64,000 nt of DNA, taken from assembly GCF_002776525.5 (NCBI RefSeq), contig NC_045447.1, positions 17,489,068-17,553,067 on the forward strand. Reading direction: 5' to 3'. The position numbers were made by a program, and so were the translations under genes. This DNA comes from Piliocolobus tephrosceles. Lineage: Eukaryota > Chordata > Mammalia > Primates > Cercopithecidae. Below are positions 34,020 through 45,110 of the stretch, piece after piece; the first letter of the stretch is position 1, and each line of letters starts with the position of its first letter. The notes beneath the pieces are model-generated. The model was not told the origin of the DNA. It saw only the letters and a program-made list of their open reading frames with translations, and ran no database searches.

Positions 34020-34344
34020 CGATAGCTTATTTCTTTTTAACACTGAAAAATATTCCATTGTCTGGAGGTACTACGGTTTACTTATCCATTCACCTACCAA
34101 GAGACAATTTGGTTGCTTCCAATTTTTGACAACCATGAATAAAGCTGCTATAAACATCTGTATGCAAGTTTTATGTGGACATAATTTTTCAACTTATCTG
34201 AGTAAATACCAAGGCACATGATTACTGGATTGTATGGCAACAGTATGTTTAGTTTTTTTAAGAAATTGACAAACTGTTTTCAACAGTGGTTGGGTGTTTA
34301 GTTTTTTAAGAAATTATCAAACAGTTTTCTACAGTGGCTGGGGT

Positions 34345-34640
34345 TTGGGCCATACTCCTGAAAGATACAATTCCAAATGCTGTAATATCAAATATTGAAT
34401 CCCAAAAGATCAAAATCCTAAAGTCTAAAATCCCAAAAATCCCAATCCTGATAGACCAAAATCACAACATAATCCTGGAAAGATAATTAAAAAACAATTT
34501 TTTAAAGACATTTACTTACATTTGTAAAGGAGGTTTGATTGAGAAACATAAAAACACAACCAAACACTTCATAGGCATTTGAGATTATGGCATTTGGGAT
34601 TTTTGTCTTTCAGATTATGATTGGCACTGTGTAACGGCTC
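34345..34640. mobile_element. Palindromic MITE-like DNA element in the L1
   Basis: L1 colinearity breaks at 'cagtggctggg' and resumes at 'cattcccaccagcagtgaat'. The inserted block has inverted halves: ccaaatgctgtaatatcaaa on the left and tttgagattatggcatttgg on the right. A run of 'aaaatccca'-like words fills the left side. Confidence 0.65.
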
Positions 34641-34974
34641 TACCATTATGCATTCCCACCAGCAGTGAATGAGAGTTCTTGCTGCACCAGCATTTGGTGT
34701 TTTTAATGTTTTGCATTTGAGCCATTCTAATATGTATGTAGTGGTATCTATTTTAATTTGCAATTTGCTGATGGCATACAATGTTGACAATTTTTTCATA
34801 TGCTTGCTTGCTACCTGTATGTCTTCTTTGGTGAGTTTTTAGAGTACTTTGGACACCAGTCCTTTATCAAATCTATTTTGCAAATATTTTCTCCCAGTCT
34901 GTGGTTTGTCATTTCATTCTCTTGAATGTGCTTTCACAGAGCAAACGTTTTTAATTTAATGAAGTACAGCTTAT

Positions 34975-35915
34975 TGAAGGGGTGGCCTGCCCCTCCACAC
35001 CTGTGGGCGTTTCTCGTTAGGTGGAACGAGAGACTTGAGAAAAGACATGAGACACAGAGACAAAGCATGGAGAAAGAACAAATGGGCCCAGGGGACTGGT
35101 GCTCAGCATACAGAGGACCCACACCGGTCTCTGAGATCCCTCATCATTTATTGATCATTATCTTTACCATCTTAGAAAAAGAGAAGTGGTAGGATAATAG
35201 GATCATCGTAGGGAGAAGGTCAGCAGTAAGACATATGAATAAAGATCTCTGTGACTTGAATAAGTTCATGGAAAAGTGCTGTGCCTTGATATGCATATGC
35301 AAACATCTCCATAAACCTTTTTAGTGCAAAAAGAGCAGCACTGCTAGCACGTCCCACCTTCAGCCCTAAGGTGGTTTTCTCCTTTCTCAAACAATTTGGT
35401 TTTACACCGAGATGTTCTATTGCCCAGGGACAGGCAGGAGACAGATACTTTTCTCTATCTCAACTGCCAAGAGGCCTTCTTTCCTCTTTTACTAGTCCTC
35501 CTCAGTTCAGACCCTTCACGGGTGTCAGCCTGGGGGATGATCAGGTCTTTCCCTTCCCACGAGGTCATATTTCAGACTATCACATGGGGAAAAACCTTGA
35601 CAATACCTAGCTTTCCTAGGCGGAGGTCCCTGCGACCTTTGGCAGTGTATGTGTCCCTGGGTACTTGAGATTGAGAATGGTGATGACTTTTCACAAGCAT
35701 ACTGCCTTCAGGCACTTGTTTAACAAAGCACACCCTGCACAGCCCAAAATCCATTAAACCTTGAGTCACCACAGCACATGTCTCTTGCAAGGACAAGGTT
35801 GGGGGTGGGGTCACAGATTAACAGCATCTCGAATACAGAACAAAATGGAGTCTCTTATGTCTACTTCTTTCTGTATAGACACAGTAACAGTCTGATCTCT
35901 CTTTCTTTTCCCCAC
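34975..35915 (-). mobile_element. HERV-K (HML-2) LTR5-like solo LTR
   Basis: On the minus strand it opens TGTGGGGAAAAG and closes CCACCCCTTCA. Recognisable LTR5 words are 'aaaatggagtctcttatgtc' (read on +), 'cctgggtacttgagatt' and 'cacaggtgtggagggg' (minus strand). It is about 940 bp, close to full LTR5 length, with a 6-bp target duplication gcttat / gctaat (one mismatch) in the antisense L1. There is no internal gag-pol-env sequence, so it arose by LTR-LTR recombination. It could retain weak promoter or enhancer activity. Confidence 0.85.
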
Positions 35916-38020
35916 AGCTAATCAATTATTTCTTTCATGGAGTATGCCTTTGGTGTTAGATCTAAAATATTCACCTCAAACCCAAGGTCATCTAGATTTT
36001 CTTCTAGGAGTTTCATAGTTTAGCATTTTACATTTCAGTCTAAAATCCATTTTGAGCTGATTTTGTGAAGAGCTTAAGATCTGTGTCTAGATTCATCTTT
36101 TTGCATGTGAACACCCCTTGTTCAGCACCATTTGTTGAAAACTTACCTCTTCTCCATTGTATTCCCTTTGCTCCTTTATAAAAAATCAGTTGTATGGGTC
36201 TATACCTGTGCTCTCTATTCTGTTCCATTGATCTATTTTTCTATTCTTTTATGCTGTCCTTATTACTGTAGCTTTCTAGTAAGTCTTGAAGTTGGGTAGT
36301 GACAGTCCTCCAACTTTGTGCTTCTTCAATATTATGTTTGCTATATTGGGTCTTTTGCCTATCCTTATAAACTTAAAAATCTGTTGATATCCAGGAAACT
36401 ATTTTCTGGGATTTTGATTGGGTCTGCCTTGGATCTACATGTCAAGTTGGGAAGAAGTGATGTCTTGATAATATTGAGTCTTCCTATCCATAAACATGGA
36501 ATCTCTCTCCTTTTATTTTGCTTTTTATTTCTTCATCAGAGTTTTATAACTTCCCTCATAAAGGTCTTAAATATTTTTGTTAGTTTTATGCCTAAGTATT
36601 TAACTTGGGGATACTATTGCAAATGGAATTTCATTTTTAATTTCAAATCCCATTTGTTTGTTGCTGGCATACAGGAAAGCAGTTAACTTTTGTATATCAA
36701 CCTATTTTTGCCACCTTGTTATAATTGCTTATTAGCTCCAGGAGGGTTTTTCTTTTTTTTTTTTGGTCAATTCTTTCAGATTTTCTACATAGACAATCAT
36801 GTCATCTGCAAACAAAGGCAGTTCTATTTTCTTCTTCCCAATCTGTATACTTTTTACTTCTTTTTCTTGTCTTATTGCATTAGCTAGGACTTCAAATAAA
36901 TATGATGTTGAAAAGGGTTGGTCAAAGGAGACGTCCTTGCCTTGCTCCTGATCTTAGTGGGAAAGCTTCAATTTCTTACCATTAAGTACAATGTTAGCTG
37001 AAAGATTTTTGCATATGTTCTTTATCAAGTTGAGTAAGTTCCCCTCTATTACTAATTTGCAGAGAGTTCTGATCACGAATGAGAACTAGTTTTTGTCAGA
37101 TGCTTTTTCTGCATCTATTGATATGATCATGTGATTTTTCTTCTTTAGTCTGGTGATATGACAGACTACATTAACTGATTTTCAAATGGTGAACCAGATT
37201 TGCATTATTAGAATAAAGTGCACTTGGTCATAATGCATAATTATTTTTATACATCATTGGATTGGATTTGCTAATATTTTGTTGAGGACTTTTGCATCTA
37301 TATTCATGAGACATATTTGTCTGTAGTCTTCTTTTTTTCTAACGTCTCTGTCTGATTTTGGTATTAGGTATTAAGAGTAATTATGGCCTCATAAAATGAG
37401 TTAGGATGTGTTTCCTCTGCTTCTACCTTCTGAAAGATTATAGAGCATTGGTACAATATTTTTCTTAAATATTTGACAGGATTTGCCAATGAGCCCATCT
37501 GGGTTTGGTGGTTTCTGTTCTAGAAATTATCATTATTATTAATTCAATTATTTAACATATATAAGCCTATTTAGATTGTCTATTATATGACATTTTGATG
37601 AGTCCAGTATGTTCATTCCACTCCCACTGTTAAGCTCTTCGAGCAGCTTCATATCTAAAAAGTGCATCAGGACAAGTTTGTGTCTTTTTGTCTCTCTTTA
37701 TTTATTCTGAATGATTAAGAGTTCAAATTCAGGAATTACACAGTGTATGTAGGGCAAACAATATATCCATCACTGACTTGTACCTGACTAAGATCTGTGA
37801 AATTCTGGGTAAATGACTAAACTCAGTCTCAGTTTCCTCATGGGATAAAAGTATATCATAACTGGTGGTGACAGTAAATGATGGTAATGATATTTCTTGA
37901 GTTATTAAAAGTAATGTCTTATATAGACCGCTCTTTCCTCCCACATATGGTATTTGAAACAATCTTTTTTTTTTTTTTTCTATGAATCCATAGTGATCTG
38001 TGAGTAACAGAGGACCCCCT

Positions 38021-38321
38021 GGTGGGACGTGGTAGCTCACACCTGTAATCCCAGCACTTTGGGAGGCCGAGGAGGGTGGATCACAAGGTCGGGAGACTGA
38101 GACCATCCTGGCTAACATGGTGAAACCCCGTCTCTACTAAAAATACAAAAATTAGCGGGGCGTGGTGGCGGCGCCTGTAGTCCCAGCTACTCGGGAGGCT
38201 GAGGCAGGAGAATGGCGGGAACCTGGGAGGCAGAGCTTGCAGTGAGCCAAGATCGCGCCACTCACTCCAGCCTGGGGGACACAGCAAGACTCCGTCTCAA
38301 AAAAAAAAAAAAAAAAAAAAG
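38021..38321 (+). mobile_element. Alu (AluY-like)
   Basis: Sense copy with a pure A tail; target duplication agaggacccc on both sides (38010-38019, 38325-38334). Confidence 0.9.
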
Positions 38322-38456
38322 GTAGAGGACCCCTTCTTCAATATAGTTTCCCCTTATTCATTTTTAAAACTTTAACAAAAGTAGTCGAATATGGTGAACA
38401 CTAGATGGAGCATCATTCCAAGTAGAATAATCCTTCCTAACCAAGAACTTTCAAGG

Positions 38457-38750
38457 GCCGGGTGCAGTGGCTCACACTTGTAATCCCAGCACTTTGGGAG
38501 GCCGAGGCGGGTGGATCACTAGGTCAGGAGATCGAGACCAACCTGGCTCATGCGGTGAAACCCTAGCTCTATTAAAAACACAAAAAATTAGCCAGGCGTG
38601 GTGGTGGGCACCTGTAGTGCCAGCTACTTGGGAGGCTGAGGCAGGAGAATGGTGTGAACCTAGGAGGCAGAGCTTGCAGTGGGCCGAGATCCCACCACTC
38701 CCCTCCAGCGGGGCAAAAAAAAAAAATTTCCACAAAAAAAAAAAAAAAAA
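38457..38750 (+). mobile_element. Alu (AluS/Y)
   Basis: Sense copy; target duplication agaactttc(t) on both sides. The end of the right monomer is rearranged: 'ccctccagcggggc' followed by two A runs. Confidence 0.9.
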
Positions 38751-38819
38751 AGAACTTTCTAGTATAGCTTAAAAATATATTATGTCTTGTATATTTCAAA
38801 ATAGCTAAAAGAGAATAAT

Positions 38820-39000
38820 TCAAATGTTTCTAACATAAATAAAAAACAAATAAGGTGATAGACATCTCAATTACACTGATTTGACCTTTACAAATTATAT
38901 GAATGTATTCAGTTATCACATGTGCCCCAAAAATGTATACCTCTATTATACGTCAATTAAAAAGTAAAACTTTCAAAATAATAAGTCATACCTAGAAAAG
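38820..39000 (+). mobile_element. L1M 3'UTR fragment
   Basis: 'atacctctattatacgtcaa' plus 'ttgacctttacaaattatat' are L1M 3' end words. Confidence 0.55.
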
Positions 39001-39127
39001 TAATCACTCATAATTACAAGCCACTGGACACATTTTGCAAGTAAACATAAATGGCTTTGGATATCTCAGGGATGTGGATAGGAAAAAACAGACAATACAA
39101 AGACGTGGATACATAGCAGTCATACGT

Positions 39128-39545
39128 GGTATTATGGGCTGTGTTCCCCCAAAATTCACCTGTTGAAGTCCTAACCCCATATATCTCAGCACATGACTGT
39201 CTTGGGATACAGGATCTTTAAAGAGGTGATTAAGTTAAAATGAAGTCATTGGATGGACTCTAATTGAATATGACTGGTGCCCTTCTAAGAAGAGGAAATT
39301 TGGACACAAACACACAAACGAAAAACAATGTGAAGACACAGGAAGAAGACATTTATCTACAAGTCAAAGACAGAGGCCTGGAACAGATCCTTCCTTCATG
39401 GTCCTTAGGAGAAACCAACCATGCTAACATCTTGATCTTGGACTTCTAGCCTCTAGAACTATAAAAAAAAAAATTAATTCCAGTTGTTTAAGCTACCCAG
39501 TCTGTTGTATTTTGTTATGGAAACCCTAGGAAGCTAATGCAAGTG
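39128..39545 (+). mobile_element. MLT1-type LTR (ERVL-MaLR)
   Basis: 'tgttgaagtcctaacccc', 'gatggactctaattgaatat', 'cttgatcttggacttctagc' and the end 'tgttatggaaaccctaggaa' follow MLT1 order. Confidence 0.8.
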
Positions 39546-39670
39546 GAAAGGAATAATAGAATGTAAGATCCATGAGGACAGGAATTTTGGTCTTTTTTGG
39601 TCACTGATGTGGTCCAAACACCTAGAACAATGCCTGGCACATAGTTGGTATGCAATAAATATTGCTAAGT
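39546..39670 (+). mobile_element. L2 3' end
   Basis: 'aagatccatgaggacaggaa' and 'gcctggcacatagttggtat' with 'caataaatatt'. Confidence 0.8.
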
Positions 39671-40500
39671 CAACTAATACAAAAGCAGATTAATAAGATT
39701 CTTTTCATAGATAACTCCAATAAATAGCACTAATATTATAGAAATGCTTTTTATTTTCATAAATCCTTAGGATCCAGACTCCCGGTATCTTACCTAGTGC
39801 TGTGGTGTAATTAGTCTGCTGCCACAGCCCAAGTGTATAAAATCCTCTGGTTAATCTCTTGTGATGATTCAAATCCTGGAGTAATTTCCTGAAAAAGAGA
39901 AGAGCTAAGAAGACAAAAACCTTGTTGTAATCCAATAAGTGTGAGTTAATACATATTAAAAAAAAAGATCAAATTTGTTAGCCCCATCCTAGAGAAAATG
40001 TCACAGACAGATATAATTTGATGGTATTGCTATTCTCTCAAGGTATTTAGTTAGCTGACTTCCATAAAAACATCGAGAACATCCTGGATTAGCAATTTAA
40101 AGGAAAAAAAAAAAGACTTTTCTGTTGTTCTTATTAAAGCACTGCTATGGACACAGGAAAAAGGCTAATTAAATTTCCTTCTGACTTATTTAATTATGGA
40201 TTCATGGTGCATATCTGTCTTTAACCCGATCTCCACGTCTTAATGTTATCACTATTACCATCAATCAATACTTAATTTGGTACCCTGAATATGCTAGGCA
40301 AATAACAGCAAAATAAAACATAAAGGAAATATGGAACTCCTACTCTGATTTTCAAACTATATATAAGTATCCTTTAAATAACAACTAGAGGAAAAATTCA
40401 CTAAAATTGTAATCGCAGTTTTGTTAGAGGTGATAAGTAATTCTCTCTTCAGAGTACTCACAATTTTATATGTCTCCATTTTAAAAGCATAATGTTACTT
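39671..40500. other. Repeat-poor non-genic stretch
   Basis: About 0.8 kb without recognised genes or repeats; AT-rich. Confidence 0.5.
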
Positions 40501-40505
40501 ATTTA

Positions 40506-40803
40506 TTTTATTGTATTTTTTGAGATGGCGTCTCACTATGTTGCCTAAGCTGGAGTGCAGTGGCATGATCTCTGCTTACTGCAACCTCGACTCCCGGGTT
40601 CAAGCGATTCTCCTGCCTCAGCCTCCCAAGTAGCTGGGATTACAAGCATGCACCACCATGCTCGGCTAATTTTTTGTATTTTTAGTAGAGATAGGGTTTT
40701 ACCATGTTGCCCAGGCTGGTCTCAAACTCCTGACCTCAAGTGATCTACCTACCTCGGCCTCCCAAAGTTCTGGGATTACAGGTGCGAGCCCCTGTGCCTG
40801 GCC
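40506..40803 (-). mobile_element. Alu (AluS)
   Basis: Antisense copy; target word cataatgtt on both sides. Confidence 0.9.
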
Positions 40804-41800
40804 ATAATGTTCTTTAAAAAAAAAAAATCATTCTAACTTCTAATCATTACTGGGAGAAAATTTAAGATTAAAAATCCTCCAAAAGGAGAAAGGGATGTGC
40901 TAATATTTATTTTTTTCTAATCTTAACAGTAAGAAATTGATTTTAAAAGTACCTTTAATCGATACATTTATAACATAATATGCACGAGAAAGCCAGAATA
41001 CACCAGTTTCATGGGCAAGTGAAAGTAAGCATATTTACATAAAAAATTGGAAACTCTATTCTAAAAGCAGTTTAAAAATCAAGTCAAAGCTTGTTCTTAG
41101 TTTAGGGCCAGGAATTAGTTTTAGAACTGATGCAATCTCAAACCAGAGCCAAAAAGTGTTTACCAAAGTCTTTGCCCCAAAGGGAGACACTTCTAATTCT
41201 CCAGAAGGGACACTACGCTGTTGAGATTGTCTTGAGACTTGGGGTTAGGTAACTGATAGGGGTACAGACATTAAATTCATTCTGAAATACCATTTTCCTT
41301 TCCAACAAAACCAAAACCTAAATTCTTTTTCACAATATGCAATTTGTAATCAAGGCCTCCTCTACTGAAGGGTTTAATTAGCTTCTTGGGCATTTGTTCC
41401 TCTTTCCTGGGAATGACAGGATAAATGGGAAGTTCATGTCTCGTGGGTTTATTCATTACAGAATGGAAAAAATGAAGCTATGGACTTTCTCAAGGATGAT
41501 TTAGAGAGAAGGGATCATTAAATTACTGTACTCCCCTCCTTATCTTCTGCAGAAGGCTAACAAAGTGACTGCACAAGCTGCACTCCATCCCAGGAATACA
41601 AACAGTTCTTGGCCAGTATTTGACTAGAAGTCAACTGCGAGCTCTGAGTCAGGTTTTGATCACACACTGGAGGCTGTTCCTGGAAGCAAAGATCATCTTA
41701 ATGCCTCTCTTAACACCTGTTGTGTCTGCTCCAGTTTCCACCCGGATAGTTACAAAGCTCCAAAGCTATAAAATCAGAGAGAAAGTCTACCATTTCATAT
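40804..41800. other. Repeat-poor non-genic stretch
   Basis: About 1 kb, about 2.5-3 kb upstream of the STOM promoter. No repeat or gene recognised; a candidate place for upstream regulatory sequence, but only by position. Confidence 0.4.
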
Positions 41801-42135
41801 GACCTAAGCACCACAAGGTGTTGGGTAGTACACCGCCAAATATTGAGCACATTAAAAAAGAAGAAAAAAGTGATCCTCCTGAGGGAGATCTTTGTGGTAA
41901 TGGAATAGTTCTGTATCAATTACTGTGGTTATATCAATCTACACATGTTAAAATGGCACAGAACTATAAATACATTTTGTGCCACTGTCAATTTCCTGGT
42001 TTTGATACTCTAGTTAAGTAAGATGTAACTATTGGGGGAAACTGGGTAGAGGGGACATGTGACCTCTCTGTACTGTTGTTGCAACTTCCTGTGAATCTGT
42101 ACTTATTTCAAAATCGAATATTTTTATAAGTGCAC
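41801..42135 (+). mobile_element. L1M 3' end
   Basis: 'gggggaaactgggtagaggg' and 'gtgaatctgtacttatttca' are the standard 3' end words. Confidence 0.75.
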
Positions 42136-42189
42136 CTTGTGTACATTAACATACTTTGAACATTGTGCGATAGAACGAGTCTAATGCAA

Positions 42190-42580
42190 ACACAGCCCAC
42201 TTTCCAAATGTGAGGTCTTCAGCCACAACCGGAGAGAAGGCTTGAGGTTGGGAATGCCCTTGCACATGCTTTTCCCTCTACCTGGGATATCCTTTCCCAC
42301 CTCATGCACCGCTTATTCCCCTTCCCCAGGCTGGCTCCTTCTCATTTCTCAGGCGACATCTCAAAGCCCCTTCCTTACAGAGGTGTTCCCCTGTCCTAAC
42401 CTTTGCTGTTCTCCGAATATTCCATTCCTTTCACAGCTCCCTTCACCATGTGTAATGATTCAATTACTTGTTTGTTGCCCATCTCCCCACTAGAGTATAA
42501 GGCAAACTCCACGAGGCCCTTAGCATACCCCCTGCCACATGGAAGATGCTCCAAGAAGATTTTGTTTGAATAAATGACCC
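42190..42580 (+). mobile_element. L2 3' region
   Basis: 'cccttgcacatgcttttccc', 'ctccccactagagtataagg' and 'gtttgaataaatga' in L2 order. Confidence 0.8.
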
Positions 42581-43156
42581 CACCAACTGAATGGACTCCC
42601 TTGCGGCCAAGGGGACTCCAGAAAACTTTAAAACTGAGTTCCCAGACAATGACAGGACAGAAGGTTAGACACGCCTCATTATACCTTCATCCTATTGGAG
42701 TTTAGACACAACAGCTGACCAACATTAACGTGAAAACACAGATCATAAGACTGACAGAACAGACTCTTTGTGACAATAAGATACCAAATTATATTCAAAT
42801 TATACCTAAGGTCATGCCAGGTAAAGGTTAAGGCATACATCCCTTCACTTAGAGAATAAACTGTGTTCTAACTGCCACAAGGTTTTTCTCTTACTCTAGC
42901 AGCTTGACAAGCACTGGCCTCGAGATAAGCAATATTAAAACAATTTGCAGCTCCACCAGATGCGGACTAATGGAACCCCTATTCCACCAGCCATCACTAC
43001 AGCTTTAATGGGACAAAAGGCTTATTTCAGTAACTTTCTCCTAATAGGAAGACCACCGACCATGGACTGGCTCTGGCTAGTTTACACAGACTGCATACTT
43101 GCACTTTCCTGTCCTGAAAAGACCTTTTGACGCATGGGGTCTAATTGTAACACATG

Positions 43157-43350
43157 TATTATTATTATTTTTTACAGTCTATCAGGCTGGAGTGCAGTGA
43201 TCTGATCATACATCAGTGCAGCCTCCATCTCTTGGGCTCAAGTGATCCTCCGGCCCCAGCCTCCTGACTAGTTGGCACCCCAAGCACACACCACCCCACC
43301 TGGTTATTTTTTACTTTTTGTAGAGATGGGGAGGTCACCATGCAGCCCAG
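43157..43350 (-). mobile_element. Partial old Alu in the LTR
   Basis: Antisense fragment from 'ttttttacagtctatcaggc' to 'catgcagcccag'; diverged. Confidence 0.8.
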
Positions 43351-43643
43351 GCATTTAACATTTAAATGGTAACTCTTCACTCCAAAGTGAACATGGGTTG
43401 TATGTTACATGCATGTTTGCTTGATAGGCATGCGGCAGGACCACCCTCATGAATATTCATAGCTCCTCCTGTCACCTGCTGAATATGCATATTTACCCAA
43501 GCTATTCAGCATAAAGCTGCTACTCCAACCCTTCCTCCGACGAAGTGCCTGTCTGTGGTCCTGGCCATTCCCCAGCCTGATGAATGGCCACCTTGTAGGC
43601 TGTAAGTCCTTACAAGAAATAAAGTCTCTCCTGTTTTTTGTTT

Positions 43644-43938
43644 TGCTGTGTGTTTTTGAGACGGAGTCTCTCTCGGTCGCCCAGGCTGGAGTACAGTGGC
43701 GCCATCTCGGCTCACTGCAACTTCCGCCTCCCGGGTTCAAGTGATTCAACTGCCTCAGCCTCCCGAGTAGCTGGGATTACAGGCGCGCGCCACACGCCCG
43801 GCTAATTTTCGTATTTTTAGAAGAGACGGGGTTTCGCCATGTTGGCCAGGCTGGTCTTGAACTCCTGACCTCAGGTGATCTACCCGCCTCGGCCTTCCAA
43901 AGTGCTGGGATTACAGGCGTGAGCCACCGCACCCGGCC
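43644..43938 (-). mobile_element. Alu (AluS) in the LTR
   Basis: Antisense, fairly intact copy; target words tctctcct / cctctcct flank it. Confidence 0.9.
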
Positions 43939-43981
43939 GCCTCTCCTTTTCCAAATGTATACATTTTGATTTTCTTAACAC

Positions 43982-45110
43982 TCCTCACTCGAGTTAGTTC
44001 ACTTCGGTTGGGGGTTGATCTGCTGGCCCTCTCAGCTCAGGCTGACCTCAGCGCCCTCACTTCCGCCACTTCGGTGCCCCTCAGTCTTCTCCGCTCACTC
44101 GGACCTCACGCCTTCATGACAGGGCGTCATTTTCTTCCCTCTAACTCCTCAGCCCATAGGAGGCGCCTTGGTCCGGTACCTCTGCCCAGCAGGGCTTTTC
44201 CTCACTCGCACTTTTTCCTCGGGTCATCCTCTGCAGCCACCTCCCCACTATCCTCACCCTTCGCTCCACGTCCCGTGGCTTCCGGCCTCCCTTCCGGTGC
44301 AGGGGCCCGGCCTTGTACTCACAGCCTCGGGGGCTCTCGCCCCTCAGGCCACGCCCCTCAGCCCACAGACCCAGCGGGAAGTGACTGCAAAGCTGCAGCG
44401 CTGTAGAGGGACCGGAGGGCGGGGAGTCGGAGGTGTGTCCTCCTCGATCCTGGGCTTTGATTGGCCAAGTCTCGCGGGGGCGGGACCTCGATTGGGGGCG
44501 GGGCAGCAATCTGGGTCTTGTGGCCCTGGCTCCTCAGGTTATTCCCGGCGGCTCCGGGTTTGGAGACGAGGACGGAGAAGTGCCACTGTGTCTCGGGCAG
44601 CATGGCCGAGAAGCGGCACACAGCGGACTCCGAAGCCCAGCGGCTCCCCGACTCCTTCAAGGGTGAGCCCCGCGTCCCCTGACCCTCCCCCGTGGACCAA
44701 GCCCCCGCCCGCAGGGTGCGCTGCGTGGTCTGACAGCCGGGCTCCTGGCCAGTCTCGGCTGCTTCGGGCTGGGCGAGAACTCAAAGCCGCGGCTCCTCCC
44801 TAGTAAACTGAGCATCACGAACCCTGTTTGGCAGACTGGAGTCACGATGGAGGGGTGGCGGGGTGCCAGCGGCACGTTTCCCATCGCGCGGGCTCGAGTT
44901 ATCTCGCGGCCGCCAGATGCCAGGCCCCATGCCAGCGCTGCACTATCTCGTGTCACGCACGCGGACGAGGAAACGCAGAGGGAACTGGCAGCCAGTAAGG
45001 CGGAGACCGGGACCCCCACATCTCACCCTTTGCCTACTCCCCTTCTTTCCCGACTCACCCTCTCGAAGGCCACCTCCCCACCCAGCCCTGGCCCGGCCCC
45101 AGGGTGAACG
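43982..45110. promoter_or_regulatory. STOM: STOM CpG-island promoter
   Basis: A sharp rise in G+C and CpG density relative to the flanks, covering upstream sequence, exon 1 and the start of intron 1. Upstream of the start codon are inverted CCAAT motifs (attgg at 44460-44464 and 44491-44495) and Sp1-type GC boxes (gggggcggg at 44476-44484, gggggcgggg at 44494-44503). I see no convincing TATA box, so dispersed TSSs at roughly 44510-44580 are likely (inference). The island also extends about 400 bp upstream, compatible with divergent transcription. Confidence 0.85.
44602..44662 (+). CDS. STOM: STOM coding exon 1 (stomatin residues 1-20 and first base of codon 21)
   Basis: Start ATG 44602 in good context (gcagcATGG). 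It encodes MAEKRHTADSEAQRLPDSFK, the cytosolic N-terminus of stomatin, an integral membrane SPFH/prohibitin-domain protein of lipid rafts in red cells and many other cells that modulates ion channels and GLUT1. Ser10, the known phosphorylation site, is present. Residue 8 is Ala (GCG), where I recall Arg in human. The exon ends AAGG|gtgagc, phase 1. The 5'UTR begins upstream in the CpG island (TSS not defined). Confidence 0.97.

Larger units (their letters stand above)
33190..37600 (-). mobile_element. Long antisense L1M/L1PB copy with nested insertions
   Basis: Reverse-complement L1 from the 3'UTR (33190, 'tcaactttattttttagagc') through ORF2 ('ctcccagtctgtggtttgtc' at 34892, 'tcttctaggagtttcatag' at 36000, 'atgatcatgtgatttttct' at 37122). 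It is interrupted by an Alu (33723-34019), a MITE-like element (about 34345-34640) and an LTR5-like solo LTR (34975-35915). No coding potential remains. Confidence 0.9.
42650..43980 (+). mobile_element. ERV1-type LTR abutting the STOM CpG island, with two Alu insertions
   Basis: Begins TGACAGGACAG; its first about 130 bp matches the LTR at 27090. It carries a TATA-like cataaa at about 43510 and AATAAA at 43618-43623. The probable end TTTTCTTAACA lies at 43970-43980, immediately before the CpG-rich sequence. Alu pieces at 43157-43350 and 43644-43938 interrupt it. I could not identify a 4-bp target duplication, so one end may be lost. Confidence 0.65.

Noticed and set aside
36318..36686. 122-codon frame in the 36 kb region
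   Set aside because: Antisense L1 ORF2 sequence.
43966..44406. 146-codon and overlapping 211-codon and 122-codon frames upstream of STOM
   Set aside because: High G+C lowers stop frequency in CpG islands; frames on both strands are open at once and no family is recognisable. The 211-codon frame runs across the STOM exon 1 donor.
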